64,000 bases of DNA from contig RCSZ01000014.1 in assembly GCA_014898425.1 (NCBI GenBank), positions 1,488,001 to 1,552,000 of the forward strand, read 5' to 3'. Made by a program: the position numbers and the translations under genes. Of this stretch, positions 34,589-45,342 are shown piece after piece; the first letter of the stretch is position 1, and each line of letters begins with the position of its first letter. The notes under the pieces were generated by a model. It was not told the origin of the DNA, did no database searches, and saw only the letters and a list, made by a program, of their open reading frames with translations. The stretch comes from Botryotinia globosa (taxonomy: Eukaryota; Ascomycota; Leotiomycetes; Helotiales; Sclerotiniaceae).

Positions 34589-35695
34589 ATGGACAACTCA
34601 ATGTCATCGAACATCGGAGAGCCGAACCCATCCAGTGAGATTAACAGAATTACCAACCTTGAAGAATCTCGAATTAGCAATCAACTTGTAGTCTGTCACA
34701 GCTCCCACACCTCTAGCCGGCCGCACATTCATCTTCCGAACGAAATATTGGATCTCATCTGGAGCTATACAGATGTCGTAGAACCACAGAACGTTACAGT
34801 CAGATGTAAGAAATTGGGAGAAAGCTTCGAACTATGGAGTAATGAGCCATATTCCATAGCATTGCGCGTTTGCCGACAATCTAGACAGTGGTTCAAGGAC
34901 CAATATCGCAACGAGCGACGTAACGTAGCTTCCCTTGCGCAAATTGGCGGCTACATCGGACCAATAAAGCCACTCAAGAATCTTTGGTTCGATCCACTGG
35001 TTGATCGCATTTGCCCTATCCTCGAGGGAAATTGGAGCGATGAGGCTTTCATTACCATGTGCAACGTCATGCAAGCTACTAAGGTTACCAAAGTTGCAGT
35101 GAGTGACTGTTCGCACGAACCAGCCATCTACAGTCCTTGGGCGGCCTACTACAGACTCAGCAACATCGACAACTGGACCTTGAGTTTCAGAGAAATTGCC
35201 ATCTATACAACCAAGAGCGATATCAATGAGAACCGCCAGCTCAAGCTCGTTGAATGGAAAGAAGGAGATGCCAGGTTAGACATGTTGCAGGAGAAACGCC
35301 GCAGAATACAGACCAATTATAAGGCTCTGCCGACCTTTAAGAAGATCTCGGAAGCATACGCGGACCAAAGGATTGCAGATGCTAAAGCAAAATCTGAGGG
35401 TTATATAGCAAGGAAAGTCCCCAATCTTCCAATCTGGTTGTACCAGAATAAGGAGGAATGGGAGGGTCTGAAGTTGCAGACCATGGTTGAAGCTGGCACC
35501 CTTAATCGCCAAGAAAAGTATCTGGGCAACAAATCATCGGGCAGCGATGGTGATAATGACGATAGGGATAGTGGGTATGCACAAAAACAAGATAAAGATG
35601 GAGAGGCCAGCGACTCCGAGGAGGAGGAAGATGAGGAACCTGAGGAAGATGAGGATATCACGGATGAGAACAGCGATGATGATACTGGGAATTAA
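34589..35695 (+). CDS. 2EXR-family protein, copy 8, with acidic tail
   Basis: Intronless, 368 aa from the ATG at 34589 (MDNSMSSNIGEP). IHLPNEILDLIWSYTDV stands at the first motif (E-I-L) and VCRQSRQWFKDQYRNERR at the second. The mid-protein block LWFDPLVDRICPIL, VAVSDCSHEP and LPIWLYQNKEEWEGLKLQTM match copy 7. It has a unique C-terminal extension (about 310-368) of Ser/Asp/Glu repeats ending in DDDTGN, which suggests a nuclear or protein-binding acidic tail (inference). The promoter carries two 8-bp tandem arrays. Function is unknown. Confidence 0.85.
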   Translation: MDNSMSSNIGEPNPSSEINRITNLEESRISNQLVVCHSSHTSSRPHIHLPNEILDLIWSYTDVVEPQNVTVRCKKLGESFELWSNEPYSIALRVCRQSRQWFKDQYRNERRNVASLAQIGGYIGPIKPLKNLWFDPLVDRICPILEGNWSDEAFITMCNVMQATKVTKVAVSDCSHEPAIYSPWAAYYRLSNIDNWTLSFREIAIYTTKSDINENRQLKLVEWKEGDARLDMLQEKRRRIQTNYKALPTFKKISEAYADQRIADAKAKSEGYIARKVPNLPIWLYQNKEEWEGLKLQTMVEAGTLNRQEKYLGNKSSGSDGDNDDRDSGYAQKQDKDGEASDSEEEEDEEPEEDEDITDENSDDDTGN

Positions 35696-38375
35696 GCAGT
35701 GGCTAGCTGAGCCCACAAGGCTCTTTGATTATCATTTTCCTAATATCATATCGTCAGCCTCACACAGCCAAGGATATTTCATAACTTTCAGTGTATAAAA
35801 ATATCCATTGACTATGAAGAGTCACGTTACACTCTCGTCGTCGGACCTCGCACAAAGTTCTCAGGAGATAATGAAGTAAAAGAAGTACTTGAAAGTAGCA
35901 ATGCATCTTAGGAAAGACTAGTTAGACAGAAAGACCAAACAGATCAATTGAATACAATTGAATACCAAAAATACGATGAATGTGGCTTTGAAAGATGAAA
36001 GGTGTGGTGAGTGACGGCCCTATTCTTATATGTTTGCGCCATTCAAGTGGTAGGTACCCATGCACTCTTTACTAATTTTAAGGCCAGCTCCTTCAAAAGA
36101 GCACTTGTTCATAGAAGGCAGGTTACAAATATGCGGCGTACTTACGCTCATAATCTAATACAAGCATCTTTGAAAGATCAAAGATGCTTTGTGAAGTTTG
36201 GTGCTCCTACTTCTGACGATGATCACTGGATCTCGGTAAAGAATCATTTACCATGGTTGTATCATCCTGTCTGGATTGAATTTCACAACATGTAGCATAT
36301 TTCTGCTGACTTGTGTTTCCTACAATTGTGTAATTCAGGCTGTTGCATTTCTGTGTGATTATGTCCCACAAAAAGAGCACACTTGTGTTAGGTTCCGTTT
36401 CCTAAAGTTATAAATTTATGTTCTGACTTATGTTTGTCACGTTGTGGGGTTACTATTTATATTTTCTTACTTAGGTAGTCAGCCCTGAAAAAGAAACATG
36501 TTTGCATGTTAGTTGCGACTATGTGTTGATATGTAAAGTAAATCTACTATTATGAGACTCATTAAGTGATATAGTGTTCGTTGATCAGTTGGACTTGAAG
36601 GTCGAGCTGCTCCAGTGATGCAACGACTTTGTTCTGATTAAAAGTGCATGAGTACAAGTGATCCCAGTACTCAATACATTAACTGACCTAACACAAGCAT
36701 ATCACAGCTAAAAAAAATGGTCTGTCTGGGATTGTACTGAGTGAAAAGTTTTTAGTATAGTAATTAGAAAGCAAAGGCATAACGAAATACCAGAGAAGTC
36801 TTCCGAAGCATTAAACTAAGCCTGCGCGAATTTTCATCATAATCCATCAATGGACTATCGCTCAAAAGCCAATGGCTAGCCTGAAGAAAGATAAACTCAT
36901 CCAAGCAGTATGAGCTTTGTGCACAAAAAAGTTCCCACTGCAAGATTTAACAAAAACACGCCCAAGTAAAACATCTTTCTTTTTCTTCCGGCTGATACTC
37001 ATTTTGAGAGTCCTGTAAGGATCAGTCAACATGTGGGCCCGAAAAATGCATCTAAATATTTCACTTGATTCACTTGAAACATTCCCATCAAAGCTATCTC
37101 CAGTGAATTTCCCCAAGCCGTTCCTAATTGTCAACCGAAGATAGCCGAAGCTCCAGGCACAAAATTCCGCAAGATTACTATCATAGCTACATTGAACTCC
37201 AAACTCAATGGCCATAGTAGCATTGTGTGTTGCAGGAAAGTGCTTCACACTTTTTGAAAATATCCCCACCAAAGAAGCTCATGGAGGAACGTTTGCGTTA
37301 TCCATGTATTTTTGAATCTCTGGTACTTTAAGCGATGTACTATATATAGCTATATAAATCTAAGCAGCCTCGTCTTTTCTGAACTTGAAGCCAAATTCAG
37401 AGCTTATTTCTTGAATACGTACCGAAGAGTGAGGAGAAAGTCCAAGTCAAGAGATCATATCATACCGCCGTATGACTGAAGTTAGACAGGGCGCTTGTTG
37501 ATGTGCTATTTCGCTTCATAGTCGGATTAAAGACCCAGATTTGTAGATGTTCTCAAACATCGTGTCGTTCAAGAACATGAACGCCATAACCACAACATGC
37601 AGACTCGAATCCACCACGTGATTCGATGAGCTTCCCTTCATCAAAGTTTGTCCTATGGTCTTCTTGTACACAATAGGAACCATTGTTTCGAATCGAATCG
37701 ACGGGACAGTTTTTGAGATGATAAGCATGATTTTTGACATAGCTCTTGGGTCTGTAGCATATACTAGTAGTATATGCTTGCATTGGGTCTATTCCACCAT
37801 GCATCTTTTTGACAAAGTACATGCCATAATATTCTTTAGCTCGATGAAGTTGTGTTTTGTAGAAGTTTCTAAGCCCAAGATTAGTGCTACAAATATGTTT
37901 TTAGATACATATGAGGAAGTATGGGCTTTAGAGGCTTGTAGATAGTGGAGATGATGACCGTATATATCGAGGTCCAAGCCATCAAATTTTAGCGTCTGCT
38001 CACCCATCATTTTGGGATTTTCTTGGTATCATTCAATCTCTCAAGAATACTTCATTTTTTATACAACCTTTGATTAGTACCGCGAGGTAATTGATATTGG
38101 AAATCTACAATCCATGGATGTCCACACTCCCCAGCCCCTTACAATTTGCTGAATTCTACAGCTCATCCCCTTTAAAGATCCCAGCGTCTACATCCCAAAA
38201 CTTTATAACACAGATATCCTAAGCCTCCCAGATAAATCCAATCCAGGAAATGGTATGTCCAAGTAGTTGGTCCACGGATTCGAATTTTGTGTGTCTAGAT
38301 TCGTCTCTATTCCAAACTCCGTCCAATTTGACATCTACACCCACACTCACCACCACACACATACCAAAACCACTT
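35696..38375. other. Intergenic, 2.7 kb without supported genes
   Basis: Several frames of 70-136 codons exist on both strands (such as 36862-37272 minus and 37655-37945 plus), but they start at non-ATG codons or lack domains. Broken 2EXR remnants were looked for through the ICP and P-x-WLF boxes and not found. Confidence 0.45.
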
Positions 38376-38876
38376 TTACACCAGCCCTTCAAAACTCCCC
38401 CAAACACATTCCTCAAACGGCACACTCCCATTAATAATCGCCTCAAAAACACTTCTCGCAATCACCTCCGGCAACCTCGGTACCGTCTCATTGGCCCTGG
38501 CAACCGCACCTTCAATAACCTCCTGATCTCTACTCGGCACATCCACCGTAGCCAATGTCGCTTTGAATCTTGTCGCTTCTCTTACATATGCCGCTCTTTG
38601 AGCTAGGAGGCTGAGGAGCTGCGTGTCTATGTCGTCAATACCGGCGCGTATTTGGGTAAGAGAATCGCAGCAGAGTGTGCCATTTGGAAGGAGGAATGAA
38701 GGGCTGCCCCAGGGGATAGAGCGTGTGATATTAGAGAGCGAGGGACAGAGGGTGGGGAGTGGAGAGGTGTAGCATGTGGATGCTGGGTCGGCGGGGGTTG
38801 TGGATGTGGCGGTGGTGAGAGCCGGAAGGGAAGATGTCGCGAGGAAGAGAGCTTGGTATGCGCTAGTGAGTTTCAT
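38376..38876 (-). CDS. Secreted AroQ-type chorismate mutase
   Basis: A single exon of 166 aa, ATG at 38876. A signal peptide (about 1-23, MKLTSAYQALFLATSSLPAL) is followed by a short Cys/Pro/Thr-rich spacer and an all-helical AroQ domain (about 72-150). The expected active-site residues are visible: Arg77 in IRAGIDDID, Arg94 in LAQRAAYV, Lys105 in RFK, Arg116 and Gln118 in SRDQEV. Cys at 35, 44, 69, 70 and 157 fit an oxidising compartment. Established: chorismate mutase converts chorismate to prephenate; secreted monofunctional forms occur in plant-associated fungi, with Cmu1 of Ustilago maydis proposed to lower host salicylate precursors. An effector role here is inference. It neighbours a broken intradiol dioxygenase, another aromatic-metabolism enzyme, on the same strand. 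Confidence 0.87.
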   Translation of the reverse strand: MKLTSAYQALFLATSSLPALTTATSTTPADPASTCYTSPLPTLCPSLSNITRSIPWGSPSFLLPNGTLCCDSLTQIRAGIDDIDTQLLSLLAQRAAYVREATRFKATLATVDVPSRDQEVIEGAVARANETVPRLPEVIARSVFEAIINGSVPFEECVWGSFEGLV

Positions 38877-39438
38877 GGTCACCTTTGAACTTATGAGGTT
38901 TATTTTTTGAAGACGATTAAGTTTAATTGTTTGAAGTTGTGTTCAAGATGGTGGTTGAAATGCAGCCACTCGCGTTACCCTCAGCCACAGTGAAATAAAG
39001 ATCGGCGCATAGGTATAAACAATGAATATGGATTGGTTTACAAGGCAATCCATGGAATTGATCAGCAGTAAATACTAAGACATCGAACTTTTCGAAGCAA
39101 AGAAACGGAAACTATCACCGAACTGTATTTGGCAAGGTAATTAGAGTATGAATTTGGGACATTCATAGGATTAAGAAATGTTTTAGAGTTGAACATCAAG
39201 TGCTTTCCCACCATTTTCAATAAATTGACAACAGGAAAAGTGAAGATTCAATCGAAATTATTATTTAACTCGAAGAAAAAGACAAGTCTCACCTTAATGT
39301 ATTGGAAAAACAGCACTTTAAATGAAGCTTAGAACAAACACGAAGTTGCACGGTCAAATGAGTGTTCTGTAGCCTCGCCAAAATAATCATCATGAAGGGG
39401 CTCAATCTTGGCATTTAGATTAGTAGCCACTTCAGTAT
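38877..39438. other. Intergenic, chorismate mutase upstream region
   Basis: No ORF supported. It probably holds the promoter of the chorismate mutase gene and the decayed 3' end of the dioxygenase pseudogene. Confidence 0.45.
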
Positions 39439-40673
39439 TTACCATAATGATGACCAAATCATCACTTTCAAGTGAAGTAAGTATCCGTTCTTGATAAATG
39501 CCAAGGTAGGCCAAGAAGGTATATTTGAAACGAATAATCTAACATGCGGTGAGCCAACAGCAGTCGTGTTGATACCGATTTGAATCCAGGCCAATAATCC
39601 ATCGGTGATATCGTCGCTCAAATATATGAATTCCGGGAAAGGATCGAAGTCGTTCTCGGCTTGGACGATGGACCACATATCGTCAGCATTGGAGGTAACG
39701 GCTTGAGTGTTTGTATTGTATGGGTATGTGGCTTCGACTGCGCTGCGGAGAACTTCTTTCCAGAAAAGTTGGCCGATGTGGGTAACGGCTCCTCCTTGAA
39801 TAGTGTTGTTTGCAAGGACGGTAACGTTGGAGTGAGCGAGGAGATGGGTATGTGTAGCACGTCTTTCATAATGACCTGGGAAGATGGTATCGAAGGTAGC
39901 GACTCCGTCAGAGTCGGTAGCTTGAATGCCTCTCAAGAAGGTAGAATCGTAGCCACCATCGGCGGTATTTCCGGTGACATTGATACCACCATAGACACCA
40001 GTGGCGTTAGCGTTCCAAATATCGACGTAGACCTCGGGAACGGGCTCGCATGTTGTGATGTCGATTTATTGAACCTCAAGATGGAGAGGGGCACCAGCTT
40101 GTCCTTCAGTAACGTCTTGACGGATAGTTTCACCGAGAACGTAGTAGGGACCGTCGGTATTGGCAGGAGTCAAGATGCAAGAGGTGCTAGCAGCAAAGAT
40201 GGTGGATTCTGTGCTGTTGGCGCTGTAGTCGAGAACACCGGTTTGATTGTGGTTGATAGCTTCGTAGACTTCAAGGGTGGCAAGCTCACGACGGAACTTT
40301 TTGGGCACTGTAGATTTATATTAGTATTGATGTTTCTATAAAATTGTCGCATACTATATAGTCTTTCGAATGGAATCGAAGTCCTGGGAATTGGTAGGTA
40401 CTACTCACTGGTCTTGATATTGCGCTTGGCACGGAGAGAACGAGCAGCTTCTGCACGACGAGCAACGGATCGTGCGTTGATTTGAGGATGCTTCAAGGAC
40501 CCAGAGCAAGAATCAAGAGATCTTTTGGCAGCGGAAGCCATTTGGTCACGAGCAATTATTTCTCGCTTGATAGCATGGTGATCATGGTGTTCTCCAGGAT
40601 GGGCAATGACAGGTGTAAGGCAAGCTGCCGAAAGAGCAAATGCAAGTTTAGAGATTTGAACAATCTTGAATAT
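39439..40673 (-). pseudogene. Secreted intradiol ring-cleavage dioxygenase, apparently broken
   Basis: The reading runs complement(join(39439..40307,40409..40673)). The intron has donor GTGAGT and acceptor CTACAG, with phase conserved. The N-terminal segment IVQISKLAFALSAACLTPVIA is a good signal peptide, but the codon where Met is expected (40671-40673) is ATA, directly preceded by in-frame TAG. Downstream are the intradiol features TDGPYYV (iron-ligand Tyr), VDIWNANATGVYGG, and FPGHYERRATHTHLLAH (Tyr/His/His ligands). Frame 1 is interrupted by TAA at 40066-40068, between LHLEVQ and IDITTCEPV; the frame is open on both sides, and no plausible intron removes the stop. After DGLLAWIQIGINTTA the C-terminus no longer looks like the family. 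The Met could be supplied by an upstream exon, since TTAG is a possible acceptor. Family role: Fe(III)-dependent cleavage of catechols. Confidence 0.8.
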
Positions 40674-42707
40674 CTAAGAACGGAAATCCAAACGAGTGCA
40701 TTGAGTACAGATTTAAAGAGTGAAGTGGAAGTGAAGATGAAGAGGATGATGGTCATAAGAAAGAGAGATTTAGAGAACCTATTTATGTTCCTGAAAGTAT
40801 TAGTTGTTTGTAATGAACCTATACTCCCTACAATATATTCTCCATCCATCAACACCGCCATCATGTTAGCAAGTCGTCACCATGAATGTCACTGATATCC
40901 ACCATCACCAGCAAGGTCAGTGGTACATTCAGTCTTGGCAAATATAAGGTCCCTGCTGTCTTCGCAATGAATTGAGTAAGCTTCAGTTGAAGTCAATCCA
41001 TTTGTTTCGAAACATCTCATTCATTATTGGTCCAAGCCACTTCCAATAAAGTGCACCGTTCACCGTGTTCTTGTTGCTCATTACGGACTATGATATGGAG
41101 AATTGCCCATCAATAATGTCGTAAGGTTTCATGATGGATTACAACTCACTGAAGAACCAATGAATATGACTGTATAACAAATATCAATCCTTGGTCCCTG
41201 AGCTGGTCATAACGGTAGGACGCGCAAGTATTCTCCGTAGGGAGAGTCTTAACTATAAGCTTGTGAAGTACCACTACGATTTGCCGTCCTAAAGCTGACT
41301 AGGGAAGAGGGCCAACAATGCTTTGAGCCCTCTAAGGTATGTATTGTTCAAAACTTAGTCAAAATCCAATCCAGCTTCCGGCCTCTTCCATGAAGTAAAT
41401 AAGCAAATTACGATAATCTATACCCAAAATACCATCACGCGAATGCCACAACAAGGTCATAGAACTTGAATCATGGATGAGGCTCAATAAACCAAGTCTT
41501 ACTCTTTGCAATACTGATGATCAAATCGCAAGGGAACACTAGTTCTAGCCCCAACAATCCCTTGTGTCCACGAAGCAGATCCAACGCAAAGTAAGTTTAC
41601 CATCCAATGCGTCGTATGCTTGTACAAATCTCCATATGCAATTCCACAAGCCAACGTTGTAGAACAAATCTAGGTTCGCTTCTCTCTTAAACATTTAAGC
41701 ATAAAACCCCAAAATTCTGAAGTATTATTGGAGGAGAGCGGGGTTGTCGTCGCATGCCCTTAATTGCCAAGCGATCGGACTCGTCATCCCTATGAATTGC
41801 CGGAATCCACATGGGCTAATGGGATGCTCCACTAAAGAATCTCAGACTTCTCCTTGTCGTTGTGAGAGAGGACTCGGCTACCTCTTTCGATATTTAACCT
41901 TATATCGACAGTATATCATTCTGACAAGACTGACCGAGGGCACAAGTATGACATTCTCCCAGTGCTACACGAATCTTCTTGATTTTGATAAAGATGTCGC
42001 GTAGAAAAATGTTTCGTATCTGAAAGAAAATTGGCAGTGCTCTCGATACATGGCAATGCCCGTGTATTTCTCAATAAACCTAACTCGATTCAAAATAAGT
42101 GACATCCATTCCATAAGAATATAATAAGTGGCTGATATCTTCGGATAACAAGAACCCCCTGGAATGTCATCGCATTAATTTTGACAAGATGTCTGTTCGC
42201 GGAAGAAGTGGGTGTTTGGAAGTTTGGAACCCGCAAAATCTTTCGAGAATACACGGTTAATTGCTTGAGTCTTAGAGGCCGAATTAAGGTTCATGTTTTC
42301 ATTCTTTTTCTCCATCTGATGTTTCCTTGACAATAAAGTAAGTGGGTTGCAAAGGGTGTGGTTAGTGCCATTATGCTGAGTCATCCGTAAGATGTAGACT
42401 GTTGAAGCTTAACTATTTCCACGAACAAGAAAGACTTTTAAGATAATTGTTCTTTTCACCATAATGTTTAAATCGAGAATTAAGATAATCTCGGTAGACT
42501 AAGTGATATTCATCATTCATCAGCCATCAAACTTACTTGCAAATGCTACGAAGTCCGTTGGTTGACACTTGCTATGGAGAGAAAGTATTGGCTTAGAAGA
42601 TGGTTAAAAGAAATTATAAAAATTGTCCACGGGAAAGAAGTGATTTGTACGAGTACTTCGAAAGCACTCTGGGGTCTACGTGTATTGGACCTTCGAGCTA
42701 TAACCTT
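40674..42707. other. Intergenic, 2.0 kb without supported genes
   Basis: A 137-codon plus-strand frame at 40482 and a 102-codon minus-strand frame at 40556 overlap the dioxygenase 5' end and are shadows. The frame at 41744 starts at TTG. An upstream exon of the dioxygenase could lie in 40676-40900 but was not identified. Confidence 0.45.
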
Positions 42708-44394
42708 TCAACTGCTGCTCCATACCTTCTTTCCTAGCACCCAAGTCTCTTTGACATACCCTTGTGTATCCATCACCACAAAATCCCCTCTGCAGCCGGA
42801 TCCTAGGCCACCTCTATCCACCAACCCCATCGGAGCTGCTACGTTCTCAGTGACAGTCATCACGGCCTTCTCGATTGGTATGTTTGCCCATTCCATCAGA
42901 TTCCTGACGCACTGATCCAGTGGAATACAAGTACCAACAAGGGTTTCAGTTCCAGCTATAGTCACTTTGTTCCCTACTTTGAGCTGTGGATGCGGGATCT
43001 GGGAATGGCCAGGATAAATACCATCTGGAAGACCGGAAAGCTCGACGGAATCGGTTACCAAGATAGCCTTTTGTGGAGAGGCGTGATAGGCCATGGATAC
43101 TATTGATGGATGAAGGCTTTTGGATGTCAGCATGAAGGCAAACCACAGGAGGGAAAAAGAAAAATGATTGGGATAATGAAAGAAAGCAAAGAAAATTGTG
43201 ATAGGGCAAGGGGCAGGGCGGAACAATCCAGCATTCCAAAGCCTAGCCGTAAATTTTGCTGCCACTATCCCCATGGAGAAGTAAAAATTTAACGCAATAA
43301 AGTGAGTTTGAAGACGACGGATTTGAACTACCACATATCTCGATTCAGGTTCAAATGCATGTGAGCTAAATAGTTTACTCACTGAATAGAGTCGGCAATT
43401 AATGAGAAAGACGGTTTCCATCGGTCTCCAGCTTTTGGACTAGATATTAGACCTATGAACGCTTAGCTTGGTTTTCAGCCCAATTCAGTCCAGGGTGTAC
43501 TTCAGTCTCAACTGTAGCCTAACAATCAGAATTCTCAATGTCTGGATCCATTTGGGGATTTCAAATGATTGAAAACGCCAGAGCCATTTGGGAAATTATA
43601 TTGCTGCCAAACATTGAGAGCCTCTGATCGTTCGACTGCACACCGGACCGTTGGAAACCCCTCGAACTTTAGTTAAGCTTACCAACTAGGCCTGGCTCCC
43701 TGTGATGCAAAGGATTCATAGCATTAAAGGTGTGAGTCAATAGAGATGCGCCGGCGTCCATACCCTTCAATCCTTGCTCATAGGTGGCCGCACTATGTCC
43801 CATACTCACTGAAATTGTGTACTCCTCTCTCAGTTTTTGGATATGATCCAATGCCCCTGGTAGCTCTGGAGCCATTGTCACAATTCGAATCGTATTTAAG
43901 AGATTGTTTCTTCCATAGACATCTTCAAGAGTCGAAGTTTCAGGAACAAGCAGATTTCCGGCATTGTGGGCACCTTTCTTACTCGGAGTAAGGAAGGGTC
44001 CTTCAACGTGTGCACCCAATACGCTGGCACCGGTAGATGAATCGGACGGTCTCAGAAATGGTAGGACGTTGTGAAAAACATCAGGTCGGACAGTAGGTAC
44101 TGTGGGGTAGAACGCAGTCACTCCTGTGCTTGGGAGATATTGCGATAACCTTTGTACACCATCATGATAACTGATAGGATCGACATAATTTGCAAAATGG
44201 AAACCCAAAGCACCATTGATTTGCAATTCGATAAAGCCGGGAGTGACAATACTGTCTTTGAGGTCCACCACTTCCGCATCAGTGTCACAAAATTGGTTAT
44301 CAATTATCATACCATCTTCATTGATAGTGAGAGGAGAGTTATCTAGGTTGCCGTGGGAACATTTCCAGCAATTGATAAAACGAGTATGTCCCAT
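42708..44394 (-). CDS. N-acetylglucosamine-6-phosphate deacetylase (NagA/DAC1/AMDHD2 family)
   Basis: Three exons, complement(join(42708..43116,43383..43431,43683..44394)), 389 aa. Start at ATG 44394 (MGHTRFINC). It hydrolyses GlcNAc-6-P to glucosamine-6-P and acetate in cytosolic chitin/GlcNAc catabolism. Amidohydrolase features: VTPGFIELQINGALGF (50-65), metal ligand Glu131 in AHVEGPFLTP, His200 in SMGHSAATY, His221 in LLTHTFNAMNPLH, SLIADSIHLHPS (about 246-258), and catalytic Asp276 in ILVTDS. The middle exon is only 49 nt, yet splice phases (1 and 2) agree on both sides, and the joined protein SIH-LHPS fits the family. Its introns are 251 and 266 nt, long for this window. Divergent from the Mug190-like gene. 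The GlcNAc-6-P deaminase and kinase usually clustered with it in fungi are not seen here. Confidence 0.92.
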
Positions 44395-45342
44395 ACCAAG
44401 GGATTGACAAATGCGTCGTAAGAAAGAACAGAGGTCGTTGTATTGTAGAGCTGACGTCGATTTTGATATTGATGCCGATATTCTATACCAGGACACAATC
44501 AGGGACAATGTCAATATGTGGTGGATGTTCCCCTAGAGATAGATAGCCAACTCCATAGTGCCAACTTCCAAGATATGGATTCCATTGGTCACAAGTGATC
44601 AGACCGACGGCAGACCAACCAGGGAAAAGTATATATACAGTATATATATTGTGCCCCACATCTTGGCCCTGTCAAGTAAGAGTGTGTGCTTAGGTAAGCT
44701 GACAAGCTCGCGCTACTAGGGATGCTCGCGACTCCCGAGGTCATCGTCGCAATTATGAGCCTCAATCAATTTCAACAACATAAAGAGCAACCGACCGTGT
44801 TTCATGATATCTGCTCATTCCAGAGAGAAAATCAAGAATTTTGTACATCCACGTGATCCATCTACATAAACACAATGCCGCTTTGTGATTGCGTGGCTGA
44901 CGCTTGGCTGAAGAATGTCCCGTCTCCAGTGAAGCTCTCAAGCTACCTTACCTCAATATGACATCACTTCCTACCGACCTAGCCCATTTTCCTTGTTATG
45001 CAATTCCACATCAATTCCAAACAATTATTTTTACCATGGTGGCTAGGTAGGCAATGACTTACTTCTAAGCTTCTGTTGTCTTCTTTATTCCTCTTCTCAT
45101 GATACTTCATACTCATAGTCAATACCCGATTCTTTCTTTCACAATTCAACCCAACGAATTTGCTGTCAAGACAGTAAGAAGGCAGTAAGAACATCTCCGA
45201 TTGCAGTTCTTGTTGATCAGAAACGGCATCGTGATTTGCTGTTTTGGTCGATCAGGAACTCATCCCGCAGATACTTTCCCCGCTTCCCCTCCCGCCTTTG
45301 CATTCGAACTCAATTCAATAATAATCCTCCATCTTCAGCAAG
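44395..45342. other. Divergent promoter region of the GlcNAc deacetylase and Mug190-like genes
   Basis: 948 bp without an ORF. Short TATATACAGTATATATA palindromic tract at about 44632-44650. Confidence 0.5.

Noticed and set aside
36862..37272. 136-codon minus-strand frame
   Set aside because: Starts at TTG, has no recognisable motif, and lies in an ORF-poor spacer.
38219..38606. Frames on the plus strand and a minus frame over the chorismate mutase 3' end
   Set aside because: They overlap the chorismate mutase coding sequence, which has clear domain support; they are shadows.
40482..40895. 137-codon plus-strand frame
   Set aside because: Antisense to the dioxygenase signal-peptide exon and leader; no motif.
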